Assembly (NCBI GenBank): GCA_015680685.1
Contig: MNCI01015984.1
Location: forward strand, 911,790-975,789
Source of the DNA: Gnetum montanum
Taxonomy: Eukaryota; Streptophyta; Gnetopsida; Gnetales; Gnetaceae
Direction: 5' to 3'
Length of the DNA stretch: 64,000 bases
Both the position numbers and the translations under genes were made by a program. The notes under the pieces were generated by a model. The model did not search any database, was not told the origin of the DNA, and saw nothing but the letters and a program-made list of their open reading frames with translations. This document shows positions 30,854-41,300 of the stretch, one piece after another (position 1 is the stretch's first letter; each line of letters starts with the position of its first letter).

Positions 30854-32907
30854 TGTACTGTCTGAAATTGTCGGTGCTTGGCTGGAATGAAAAGGGGACC
30901 GAGGGATCCGCAGATAGGAATAGAAGACCCTACCTTTTCTTGAGGGTGAATTGGAATTGATGAAGGTAGAGTACCTTGGGTGGTTCGCACGCGGATCAGA
31001 CAAGGATTTCCCCAAACGTATGCCAATGCACAATACGCTGGGTTACACGTAAAGGCGTAATAAATGTAAACCAGAACGCTAGCGTGCAGGGATGTGAACA
31101 AGATGTAAACAAATATGAATGAAAATTGTAACAAATCTTAGCCAAAAATGTAGCAATATTATTGCACAATGAAAATTACAATGCATTGGTCTAGACGCAG
31201 TTGTGAATCTGACACAAGGCAGACGAAGAGCCCCGATGGATGCAAAGGAGTGATGGTGTGCTGGTTTGGGCTAGAAGCACAGCGTGAAGACTATATGCTC
31301 AGCGTGTAGGGTGGGTGTTCTTGATGCTCTAAGTGTTGATTGCCCAAATTTTTGTCCAGATTTTCTTTAATTTTCCAACCCCGATCTGGTCAAAAATATG
31401 GGTTTTTGTATGGGTTTGGGTACCAAATTTGGACCTAAGATGAGATGATTGGCTATGGGATGCTAGAATGTTGGATCGAGTGACACGTGGAGCGTCGACC
31501 GGGTGCAAAGGAATGAAGCTTTACAAGCATGCAGCATGCTAGTGTGTACACGCTGGGCGTATACATCGGGCGTGTAGGCTAGTGTGTGGGCATGAAAACT
31601 GCAATTTTGGAGCTTAATCTTGTACACTGAAGTTGGATCCTTGTTGATTAAGTGTTGCTGGTCCTTCGAGGCATCTGGGGGCTCATTTTGGCTTCACTTT
31701 GACAGAGTTTTGGGCATGTTACTAGTGTGCACGCTATGGTGTACGTTGGGCGTGCATGTTGGACATGCAGGCCAGCATGCAGGCATGAAACTACCACTTT
31801 TCAAGGTCAAAAGTTAACTTTTAGGAGCCAAGGATGATGCCTAATGGTTTCCCTACCTCTGGGAACTGATTGCTTGTGAAAATCATGATCTGAGTGCCTG
31901 TTTTGGTCTATCTATGATGGTACACGCTGGGCGTGCATGCTGGGCGTGCACGCATGAAAATCCATCATTTGGAGGCTAAAACTTGATTTTCAAGGGTCTG
32001 AGAGCCACTGGGGACCTTTGGGAAGGTCCCAGGGAGTCTAGACCTTCATTTTAGGCTTGTTTCGGTGAGTTTTTGGAGCCCAAAAGTTGCTATATGCTGG
32101 GCTGTGTGCAAGTAGTATACTTAGTCAGAACTAAGTGTTTTGAGCTAGGGACTGTCAATTCTTGTTGCCCGATGTTGATGTAGCCTCCAGTGGATCTTGG
32201 GGGGATTTTTACTTGCTTGATTGGACTCCGTTTGATGCTGTTTGTGGAGTTCTCAAGTTTCGGTCATGTTGGGAAGCATTATGACTTAGCTCGATTCTTG
32301 TCTGAAAGTGCTGGGTCCAATTTTTTGTGGTGTTTCATTAGCCTCTCTTTGTTGATGCTTGGAGGAATTGACCCGAGAGGCATCGACAAAGAAGTACAAA
32401 ACACCACAACCAAACTAGTAGCAAGCATTGTCCTTTGGCACTTAGCGAGATGTCGTTGCACTGTATTCAGAGTACATGGGTGTAGGGAACAAGGTTTTAA
32501 GATGGGTAGGTAGATGTTTGCAATTGTGGGATTAGGAATTGATCAAGGAATTATGTTGACATGGGAGAGGAGTGTTCATCTTGTGCAAACAAGTCATGTT
32601 GTTTCGTGTTGCTGGCCAATATTCGGCAGACTTGGAAACAAGGCATGAGGAATACATCCTTTGGAGGAACGAGACTCTTGTATTATGTCTGAGAGAACTC
32701 GTTGTCGCAACCAAAGCCACGTGATGAGGTGGTGCGTTCTTTGGAGAAACATGACCCTTGTGGAGTGTCTAAGGGAACCCATTGTCTGATAGCCAAAACT
32801 ACGCAGTGAGGTGAAATATGATGGTTTGAGACATGAGTATTTCTTTTTAAGACAACTGCATTCCCGCCTAGGGCTTGCATGGGAAGTGGCAAGGGTCTTG
32901 TAGTTCA
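30854..32907 (-). repeat. LTR2, shared by A (5' LTR) and B (3' LTR)
   Basis: 2054 bp, TGTACTG..GTAGTTCA. It has a primer site on one side (30848) and a polypurine tract on the other (32908), so it is at once the 5' LTR of A and the 3' LTR of B. A shared middle LTR is the normal product of recombination between LTRs of two elements of one family. Confidence 0.78.
32328..32406. other. conserved LTR hairpin, A copy 2
   Basis: Same structure as 15339-15417: TGGTGTTT with AAACACCA, CTTTGTTGATGC with GCATCGACAAAG (one mismatch, a G.U-type pair), CTTGG with CCGAG. Several differences from copy 1 fall in the loop or keep pairing. Confidence 0.7.
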
Positions 32908-33748
32908 TTTTTGCCCTTTGCTCTTTTTTTTTGAGGTGAAAGAGCTTTGTTTCAATTTTTCACTCATGCTCATGTGTCGTGTTGTGCATTGCCACTGCTT
33001 GAAAGTGTCGCAGCGTGCAACAGTGTGCTCAAAGTTTTGGTGCATACTGGGTGTTTCTGGGAACTGTAACCAGGTAGGAAAAAGAATGAGAGTGTTGAGG
33101 AAGTGGAGAATGTATCAGAAAATAAGAATGTACTTTTAAACAGATTGATTAACCTAGTTTCGTGCATCAGAAACAATGTGGCACCCTGTCACCGTGATGA
33201 AGTGTATCCGTGTACGAGCACCACCGGGTGTCATCCTACAAACATAACTCTAGAAGACAAGAAAACCACAAGTGAATGAGTTAGCAAACACTTTAGATAC
33301 GAATGTGGCTGATGTAAATGGAGGCATCATATGAAACTTGAGGCAAACAAAATGAGCAGCAATAGTGTTGTCAGAGCCGATATGATGAATGATGCAGCGG
33401 GTGTTGATGAAGAAATGTCATGAATTCTAGCAGCATGTGAATGTGCCAGAGATGATCTTGCTAATTTATAGTCCTAACAGACTATCATGGGTTAGTTTTG
33501 CATCATAACCTATTGGATATTGCCGTTTTATCGTCGTAGCAGGTGGTACGATGCTAGTTTATAGTCGTGGAGGACTATGAAGAGGCAAGCTATTTTATAG
33601 TCTTAGCGGACTCTGGTGAATGAACATGACAGTTTAGTGTTGTGTCAGACAAAGCTCTATGGTGTCGGTTTATTGTCATGACTCTAGGACCTATTTGCGG
33701 TATTAGTTTATCGTCATGATGCCAGGACAAATACGTACCTTAAGATCA
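32908..33748 (-). repeat. polypurine tract and 3' untranslated region of B
   Basis: Polypurine tract next to the LTR at 32908-32932 as in A, then non-coding sequence, and a TTTATAGTC / TTTATCGTC array at 33461-33735 aligned unit by unit with 16471-16745. Nothing else recognised. Confidence 0.6.
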
Positions 33749-36463
33749 TCAGACGTGGACTGGTTTCAGGTACACATGATTTGTGGGATTGGCCAATTCA
33801 TTTTTGTCCATGTTTGCTAGTTTGAACACTCTATTACCATACGCTTTCGTGACCAAGTAAGGCCCTTCCCAGTTGGTTGAGAACTTATTCGCGTGTTCAT
33901 GAACCACCTTAAGTACAAGGTCCCCTTCTTTGATCGGGCACTTATGGATGCCATGTTGATGGCGTCTTCGTTGTTGCTTTTGGTACCACTCGATTTGATC
34001 AAGTGTTTGTGTGCGTTCTTCTTCAACCGAATCGAGGTCAACAATGTGCAACTCATTGTTCTGACTTTCGTTGAGGAGTTTGGATAGTGTGATCCTTAAG
34101 GATGGTACTTGCAACTCAAGAGGTAAAATAGCTTCTGAACCATAAACAAGACTATAGGGTGTTTTAGTTGTGGATGTCCTATGCGTTGTTCTGTATGCCC
34201 ATAACGTATAGACTAGCTACTTGTGCCATCCTCGTTTTCTCTGATGAAGCATTTGCTTGAGCACCATGATGATAGTTTTATTTGTGGCTTCTGCTTGTCC
34301 GTTGCTTTGAGGATAGTAAGGTGATGAAAATGAGTGTTTAATACCTAAGCTTTCACAGAATGTTTTTGTTTCGACACTGCTGAATTGTGGCCCATTGTTA
34401 GTGATGATAGTCATTGGGATGCCAAAACGAGTCACAATGTTTTCAAGGATAAAGTTGCATACTTGTTTCGATGTGGTCTTCCTAAGAGGAATAGCTTCTA
34501 CCCATTTCGTATAGTATTAATTTGCGGTTATGATGAAGCTATGCCCTACCGAAGATGAGGGAGTTATTAGTCCAATGATGTCTAACCCCCACTTCTGGAA
34601 AGGCCATGTGATTTGAGCCGTATGCAACTCATTGGGTGGAACATGTATAAGATTACCATGCTTTTGACACGTATCGCATGTTCTGACTTTGGAGACACAA
34701 TCGTATTCCATATGTGGCCATTAGTATCCCAAGTGTCTTATTTTGGTTGCCATTGCTTTGGGCGCTATGTGCCCTCCGCAGAGCCCCTCATGAACTTGAT
34801 CCACGACGATTTGGACATTGGTGCTATTAATGCATACCAGTAAAATACCTTTAGAGGATCTACAACATAATGTATCCCCTACTAGTGTATACTACCGAGA
34901 GTGTTTTCACACCGCGTCCTTCTATGCATTCGTTAGATGTTGAGGTGGTTCACCATGCAAAAGGTATTCTTTGATGTCATCGTAGCATTGTACGGCGTGT
35001 GTCGTGCTAACGGATGCTATGGGAAGTTCATTAGGGGCCTCAGTTATGGGCCTGTTGCAGCTGCAGCTCATGATGGAATCGGGTAACACATGAAATGTGT
35101 TTGGTGAGATGTTCAGAGCTAAAGTGGCTAATGTGTCTGTGATGGTATTATCATTTCTAGGCACATATTGTAGTTCTACATTTACAAACTATTTCAGCAA
35201 GTGTTTCGTCAAGTCACAGTAGGGTTGTAGATGAGATGCTTTGCATGCATAAACGTCTTGGACTTGGTTTATGATTAACTGTGAGTCGCCTCTAACTATG
35301 AGACATGTGATGTTTGAAGCTTATGCTACCATAAGGCCTCTGAGGAGACCTTCGTATTCTGCTATGTTATTGGTGTAAGGAAAGTTAAATCGGTAAGCAA
35401 AGGGTTGGATTTCCTCGGAGAGATATGTGATAACGGCAGCAGCACTTCCACCTTGGGAGGTGGATGCTCCATCGAAGTTTAATATTGTGTCATAGTCGTC
35501 GGGTGTCAAGTGTGCTTACGTTTTCATCTGGGAATTCTAGATTAATCGTTGCTTGATCTTGTATTGGTGATGTAGTCATCTGATTAACTATAGCTTGACC
35601 TTTGATGGATGATTATGCTATGTAATGCAAGTCAAACTCAGCAATCATTGCCTTCCAGCAAGCTATCTTGCTTGATTCGTACATGCATTTGTGATAGCCC
35701 TAAGTACGTTATCCTTACAGATGATATCTACTTGGTTACGGAAAAGATAATGTCGCCACTTCCTTAAAGAGAAGATAAGGGCAAGGCATGATCTCTCCAT
35801 GTTATTGTAACATTGCTCGTGGGCTACTAATGCATGGCTCAAATAGTAAACAGGAACCTTAGTCCCATCATCCCATTTTTGGCAAAGCATAGACACAATT
35901 GATGAATCCGTTGTGGCAAGGTAAATGTAGAACGATTTATTGCTCTGAGGTGGATAAACTATCGGTAATTAAGTCAATGCTATTTTGATATTGTCAAAAG
36001 CTTCCTGACATTGTGGGGTCCATTGAAAGTGTACACTCTTGCATAACAAGTGATTCATGGGTTTCAATTTATCAGTCAATTTTTCAATGAAGCGCCTAAT
36101 GAATTGTAATCTACCCTGTAGTCCTCGAAGTTCAGTAAGGTTTCTTGGCGGTTGCAAGTTTGTGATAGCCTTCACCTTATTAGGGTCTACTCGAATTCCT
36201 ACTTCTAAAACTATGAACCCAAGCATCTTACCTGATTTAACCCCAAAGACACATTTTTTTGGGTTCAGTCTAAGCTCATATTTTAAACAATGCTTAAGTA
36301 CCAAGTCTAGGTCTTGTATATGTTGCTCTTGTGTCTTTGATTTAATTGCTATATCATCTACATAAGTGTTGAGCGAGTGAAGGAGGTAATCACTAAAGAT
36401 GAAGGTCATTGCTCGTCGATACATAGCACTATCATTCTTTAAGCCGAAGGGCATCATCATGTA
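33749..36463 (-). pseudogene. pol: pol of B, truncated in reverse transcriptase
   Basis: A second copy of the A pol. It starts inside RT at MPFGLKN (junction 36463), keeps YVDDIAIKSKTQE and the RT thumb (36505-35969 is largely open), RNase H 1 (about 35896-35600), RNase H 2 with LNFDGASTSQGGSAAAVI and NNIAEYEGLLRGLM, integrase CDTCQKHG, ITNNGPQFS and YYPQSNGQAEATN, and an intact tail 34114-33749 with KEGDLVLKVVHEH and WEGPYLVTKAYGN ending LKPVHV then TGA. Several stops and small shifts (around 35510, 34711) break it. Where A has stop or changed residues, B often keeps the original. Confidence 0.82.
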
Positions 36464-36468
36464 ACTTT
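36460..36468. other. breakpoint between B (minus) and C copy 2 (plus)
   Basis: Left of it the sequence follows A pol (19448-19470, AAGCCGAAGGGCAT..TGTAAC); right of it it follows C gag from 11131 (ACTTTGAGTGCAAGG). The two share AAC at the join. Two truncated elements in opposite orientation meet here, with microhomology of three bases. Confidence 0.75.
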
Positions 36469-38715
36469 GAATGCAAGGATCGCTCAAAGTAGAGTTTGTT
36501 GCCATTCAGACTATCACAGTTGCTAGAAAAACTACTAAGAGCTGGGCTTATCCAACATAACTGAGTGTTGAAGAATGCCTACCAAAGACACGATAAGTAC
36601 TGCGATCTACTGAGGAATCTTGGATTAGTAGTACCAAATGAGCCCCCAGTCCTAAAACACTTCAAGTTAGACCAATTCTGTTACTACCACTAGATGTTTG
36701 GTCACAACATAGACTTTTGTCAGGCTTTGCAAGATCCTTTGCAAAGAATGATAGAAAGGGGCCAATTGGTGCTTGATGCGGCAAACCAATCCAACACGGA
36801 CAATGTCACCTATGTCATCAACAGCATTAGTGTGTGTGACAAGTTAGCACCAATGCAGAAGCCTTTTGTGATCCATGTACCTCCAAATAGTGCAAATGTT
36901 CCCTTGGCCTCCACAAGGAAGAGGCCCTCCTTTTTGGTCAAAGTGCGATCTTAGGCACCCACAACACCCTTCATGGTCAAGGTCTCATAGCACTAGTCTG
37001 CTAAGATGTTAAACTGGTAGTAACTATTTGCTACAATGTTAAGCTGACATACCACAACAATAATTGCGAAACTATCATTTGTTGTTAAGGTGCAACGACA
37101 ACCTAGCCCACAACATTTGTTCGCTAAGATGTCAAACTGGCAGCTATCGTCCACTACAACATTAAACTAGCATAACGCAAAAATGATTGCTAAACTGCCA
37201 TTTGTCGTTAACGTGCCACAATGAGTTAGCTCATAGCATTCGTTCGCTAAGACGTCAAATTGGCATGTTGCAACAACAACAACTAAATAACCGTTTTTCA
37301 TCAAGGTGCCACAATGTGCTAGCCCCACTAAGACAACTGCTAAGTAATCATTTATCATAAGAATGCCACAACGCACTAGCCCCTCACCTACCTAAAGCCT
37401 GATAGTGAGCAACATATCAGTCCCTTATCCTCTAATGACCAATCCCATTGGCAACATAGGTAGATCCATCAAATGACAATGTAAGAGGGCAAATGAGTGC
37501 CTTGCAAATGAAATGGCTAGGCAACAATGAGACCAAAGAATGCTTAGTCCACCAAAGATACTCCCCCACCCTTGCAACCCCCATGGCCATGCAAAGGCCA
37601 CAATTAGCAAAGGACAACCAAGCACTGAGGCTCCTAAAAAGGTCAAGCAAACCAAGCCCAAGTCCCCTTTGTGAGAGATCTATCTCTCAAGCTACATGGA
37701 AGAAGTCAAGGCCAACACAATGACCAATGGCAAAAACTTCACAGATGCACTAGCCTACGTGAAACAAATTTTTAAGCATAAAAACACAACATTGACCTTG
37801 TATGACCTGGTGATCATCTCATTTTCTCATTGCCAAGCATTGGCTTAGATGTTGGCCTCCATTCCTATTACAGAGGACATCCTTGCAAATGAGAATGCCA
37901 TCCATGCAACAATGTTATCCCCTACACCATAGGAATTGGGTTCAACATCCTTGACCTTTGGCGATGAGGCAATTAGGATCAACCTCAAATGAGGGGAGGT
38001 TACAATAGCTCCACTATCTATTAACATACATGTTATGCAGTGCACCATCCATAGGGTACATGTTGATGATGGTGCAACAACAAATGTAGTCCCATACATC
38101 ATCATAGATAAGCTAGGCCTCATAGATGAGATCAGGCCAATGAAAATCATGTGTCTAAATTCCTTCAATGGATCATGAATCACTATTAGGGGTATGATCA
38201 ACATAGCCTTCATGGTAGGGTAGTAGTTCCCCACCTTTGCAGAATTCACTATCATAGAGGAAATGCCAGGATTCAACTTGATCCTAGGTAGGCCTTGGCT
38301 GGTCCAACTACAGGCTATCTCCTCTTCCATCCACCAAGAAATCCACCTTCCATACAAAGGTGGTCAAGTTATCATCTATAGTGATAACACCTCCCCTTCG
38401 GTTATCCACAACATAGACATGGAACAAGTGTTGGAGGTCAAATTACCTGGTAATGCACCTGCAACAACCAACATAATGCATAGGATTGACACACCCAAAC
38501 GAGTAGTGGAAGCCAACACATTTGAATGGGCAATGCACCCTAGGCCCTATGCACCCCCTCTACATCAGATTAGGAAGAAACTGCTAGACTACGGACCTCC
38601 CTTGGCCAGCAACATGCTAGGTGCCTGCCAACCCTTGGTTGCTACATGTCATGCATTTTTGACTTTCACTTGTATCACATTTATTTATGCATTTACATTT
38701 ATCCTACTTACTTAG
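36465..38715 (+). pseudogene. gag-pro of C copy 2, 5' truncated
   Basis: Parallels 11131-13531. FECKD at the start, FCYYH..GHNIDFCQAL (knuckle remnant; the frame opens at 36694), KPFVIHVP, the TTAAACT-containing stretch 37000-37380, protease VHVDDGATTNVVPYI (about 38060) and MPGFNLILGRPWLVQLQA. The last part, 38263-38715, is open: HQEIHLPYKGGQVIIYSDN then the linker to LHQIRKKLLDYG. As in C copy 1, no reverse transcriptase follows. Confidence 0.72.
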
Positions 38716-39545
38716 ATTATGCATCATTTTGCTTTGTCTATGAGTTTATTTGCTTTGTTTACGCATCCATTTGCTTAGCTTACCCATAAAAATCATAAGT
38801 ACTAAAATCACAAAAACAATGTATGACCTATCATGGCCTTAAACTAACAATGCATGGCCCACCATGGCCTTAAATTGGCAATGCATGGTTTGCCATGGCC
38901 TTAAACTAGCACCCTATGGCTTGCTACGACCTAAAATTGGCAATTCTTTTTCCTCCAACACACAGCTTGCCATGGCCTTAAACTAGCATCCTTCGCCTGC
39001 CATGGCCCTTAAAGTGACAACACATGGCCCGAAATGGCCCAAAACCAACAACACCCATGGCCTAGAATGGCCTTAAACTACTGCTATAGCTTTGAATGGC
39101 CTAAAACTATCACTTTTTGCATTGCTTTCCTTTCACTTATGCCTATTAACTTTGTTAAAACAGGTGTTTCTTGATGTTTTTCTAGTCAATTTTTGTAGGA
39201 TCTTGCAGGCACATAGCATGGATATGTATGTAGCACCATACCTCATCAAAGGAAGGTAAGCACTTGTTCTCCATGATGCTAAAATCGGCACAGCAAGTCT
39301 GCTATGACTATAAACTGGCATAGCTCATCTTTGGGTCATGATGTTAAACTATTACACCTCATCCACCACAATGTTAAACTAGCATATCTCATCCTTGGGT
39401 CATGACATAAAACTAGCACAACACATGTCTACTATGATCCTAAACTAGCGCATGATAGTCTGCGAGGACTATAAACTCACAAACCATGGTCTACCATGAC
39501 CTTAAAATGGGTTCATATTTTGCTAGGACCTTAAATTGACATTTT
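38716..39545 (+). repeat. TTAAACTAGC motif arrays of C copy 2
   Basis: 38820-39108 has about ten units such as CATGGCCTTAAACTAGCACC, and 39278-39540 about nine such as CACAATGTTAAACTAGCATA. The 170 bases between them contain no repeat. The sense motif and its location after gag-pro match C copy 1 and A. Confidence 0.7.
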
Positions 39546-39777
39546 GTTGATTTTCTGGAGCACTTGCCACTAGCATAACTTTTGGAGCACTTGTAGCATC
39601 ATCACCCTTAGCACTTTCATTGGCTTCTTGAGCACTTGCAATGAGTTCACCTTTTGATGCATTTGTAGCTTCTTCACATTTGGCTTTTGATTTGCATTTC
39701 ATATTTTGTGATTTTCTTGTCTTCTTAAAGTTGTGTTTGTAGGAAAAATCCCTAGAGGTAGTCATGTAGAAACACAT
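39523..39777 (-). CDS. small minus-strand ORF, unrecognised
   Basis: 84 codons, Lys-rich at the start (KHNFKKTRKSQNMKCKSKAK), then Ala/Ser/Glu-rich with an internal repeat (IASAQEANESAKG, TSAPKVMLVASAPE). It is antisense to C copy 2 between its motif arrays and 3' LTR, a place where Tat elements can carry antisense ORFs. I see no similarity to the antisense locus of A. Could be chance. Confidence 0.25.
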   Translation of the reverse strand: MCFYMTTSRDFSYKHNFKKTRKSQNMKCKSKAKCEEATNASKGELIASAQEANESAKGDDATSAPKVMLVASAPENQQNVNLRS

Positions 39778-40273
39778 CTCATCACAACAACAAGTCAGTA
39801 CATTGCTCTGATGTGCATGATTGGACTAGTTAAGCCTCTCAAGAGTGCACATCCCCCTCATTCTATTATAGCCTACGCACATCCATCCGACATTCCAATG
39901 CCCTCTTGCATTTCTTGCATTCCCCTACATAATCAAGATCGCAAACCCCTTTGATGCATACAAACTGTGACCATATGACATTCTCTTCATGTCAATCATA
40001 GAACCCAAGGTAGACGTAATGCAACTAATCTCGTGGAAAGCCTCTGTTGGTTGGTCAAAGTCAAAGCCGATGTAACACAAATCATCCTGGGGATGAAACA
40101 CTTGTCCTATATATGCAATGCAGTTCCATCAAGGCAAAGTTCATTAGGTGGCACATAGTCCACTTGATGGCCAACACCTTGCAGCTAACATTTAGCAATG
40201 TGTAGAACCAAATGTAGGTTTAACCTGTAGAAAAAAGCAAAGAAAAAAAGTAAAATAGAAAAAAAAAAGAGAA
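39778..40273 (+). other. non-coding 3' part of C copy 2 with purine tract
   Basis: No recognised gene. A purine run at 40230-40273 (GAAAAAAAGTAAAATAG, AAAAAAAAAAGAGAA) ends just before TGGGAAGA and is the best candidate polypurine tract for the 3' LTR. A plus-strand ORF 39733-39954 is not convincing. Confidence 0.4.
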
Positions 40274-40606
40274 TGGGAAGACACACATCCCCAAGCAGTC
40301 TAAGCACATTATAATTTTGCAATTGACCTAGCCTTGAATCTACACTGACTCTCTCATAAGTACTTTAGTGAGAGGTCAATTGTTTGAGGGGAAAGCCACC
40401 CTGGTACCATGGTTATTAGCTATGCTGACTCCGCATTTGCATTATGATACATTATTTGCATTTCATCACTCTTGTTTGCATTTCATCTCCCTAGCACATT
40501 GCCTACATCCTTTGCCCTTAGCATACCCCTACCCATAGCACTATTGAGCATGGTGAAATGACACCTAATCAGGTAATGACGAGCAATGTTGGTGTTAGGT
40601 CTACTA

Positions 40607-40681
40607 TGGTGTTTTACATTCTTTGTTGAAATCTCTCAAGATCCTGAGAGATGTCAACAAAGAGGGGCCAATGAAACACCA
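40607..40681. other. conserved LTR hairpin, C copy
   Basis: Three perfect 8-bp nested stems: TGGTGTTT (40607) with AAACACCA (40674), TTTGTTGA (40622) with TCAACAAA (40654), ATCTCTCA (40631) with TGAGAGAT (40645), closed by a 6-base loop AGATCC. The outer two stems and the flank GAGGGGCCAATG are the same as in the A LTRs; the innermost stem has a different sequence but still pairs. Confidence 0.78.
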
Positions 40682-40689
40682 TCAAATTT

Positions 40690-41300
40690 TTCTAAGTGTC
40701 AACACCAAGCAAATTTATTCTAAGTGTTGCGACTATGCTTTCCACTGCACTAGAGCATAGTTAGCCTAGTGGAGAGCGTAGTCAACTCAAAAACTATTTT
40801 TTCTGCAAATTTGACTAAGTGTCAAAATGATGGCAATTTTCGCAAATTTTTGTAAGTGTTGGGACTATGCTCTTCACTACACTAGAGCATAGTTAGCATA
40901 GTAGAGAGCATAGCTAGCTTAAATTGCCAATTTTGCAAATTTTTCTAAGTGTCAGAACAATGACTATGCTCTTCACTATTGGGACTATGCTCTAGATCAT
41001 CGTTAGTGTAGTTAGCATGAAAACACTAGTTTTGACATATTTTTTCTAACTGTCAGGACTATGCTTGGGAGCATAGTCAAGCATAGATAATTTGGAAGCT
41101 TAGTTTTTGCAAGATTTTTCTAAGTGCTAGGACTATGCTCTTTACTATCGAGACTATGCTCTAAAGCATAGTCAGCATAGTCAACATGGATGCATAGTTT
41201 TTGTAGAATTTTCTAACTATTGAGACTACGCTCTTCACTATGCTCTAGAGTGTAGTTAGTTTAGAAGCTAGATTTTTGTAGGAATTTCTCTAAGTGTTGA
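40690..41300 (+). repeat. U3 subrepeats with paired GACTATGCTC / GAGCATAGTT
   Basis: About six units of 80-110 bp beginning TTTTTCTAAGTGT and containing GGGACTATGCTCTTCACTA followed by AGAGCATAGTTAGCATAG. The two halves are inverted repeats of each other, so each unit can form a hairpin. Related units occur in copies a and b (6055-7610, 8590-9300). Confidence 0.6.

Larger units (their letters stand above)
13866..32907 (-). mobile_element. Tat-lineage LTR retrotransposon A with antisense multi-exon locus
   Basis: A 19-kb minus-strand element. Sense order is LTR (32907-30854), primer site (30848-30830), leader, gag-pro (30312-26051), a spacer holding a plus-strand seven-exon locus (26050-20248), pol (20247-16759), a motif array, a polypurine tract and LTR (15918-13866). 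Dual RNase H, the RT signature SFMDGFSRYNQI / MPFGLKN and the length point to the Tat branch that includes Ogre. LTRs are about 2.05 kb. The left LTR lies in the C-element repeat array, so A is nested in C. Confidence 0.82.

Noticed and set aside
39733-39954. Plus-strand 73-codon ORF in C copy 2
   Set aside because: No recognisable motif, overlaps the minus-strand ORF 39523-39777, and is within non-coding element sequence.
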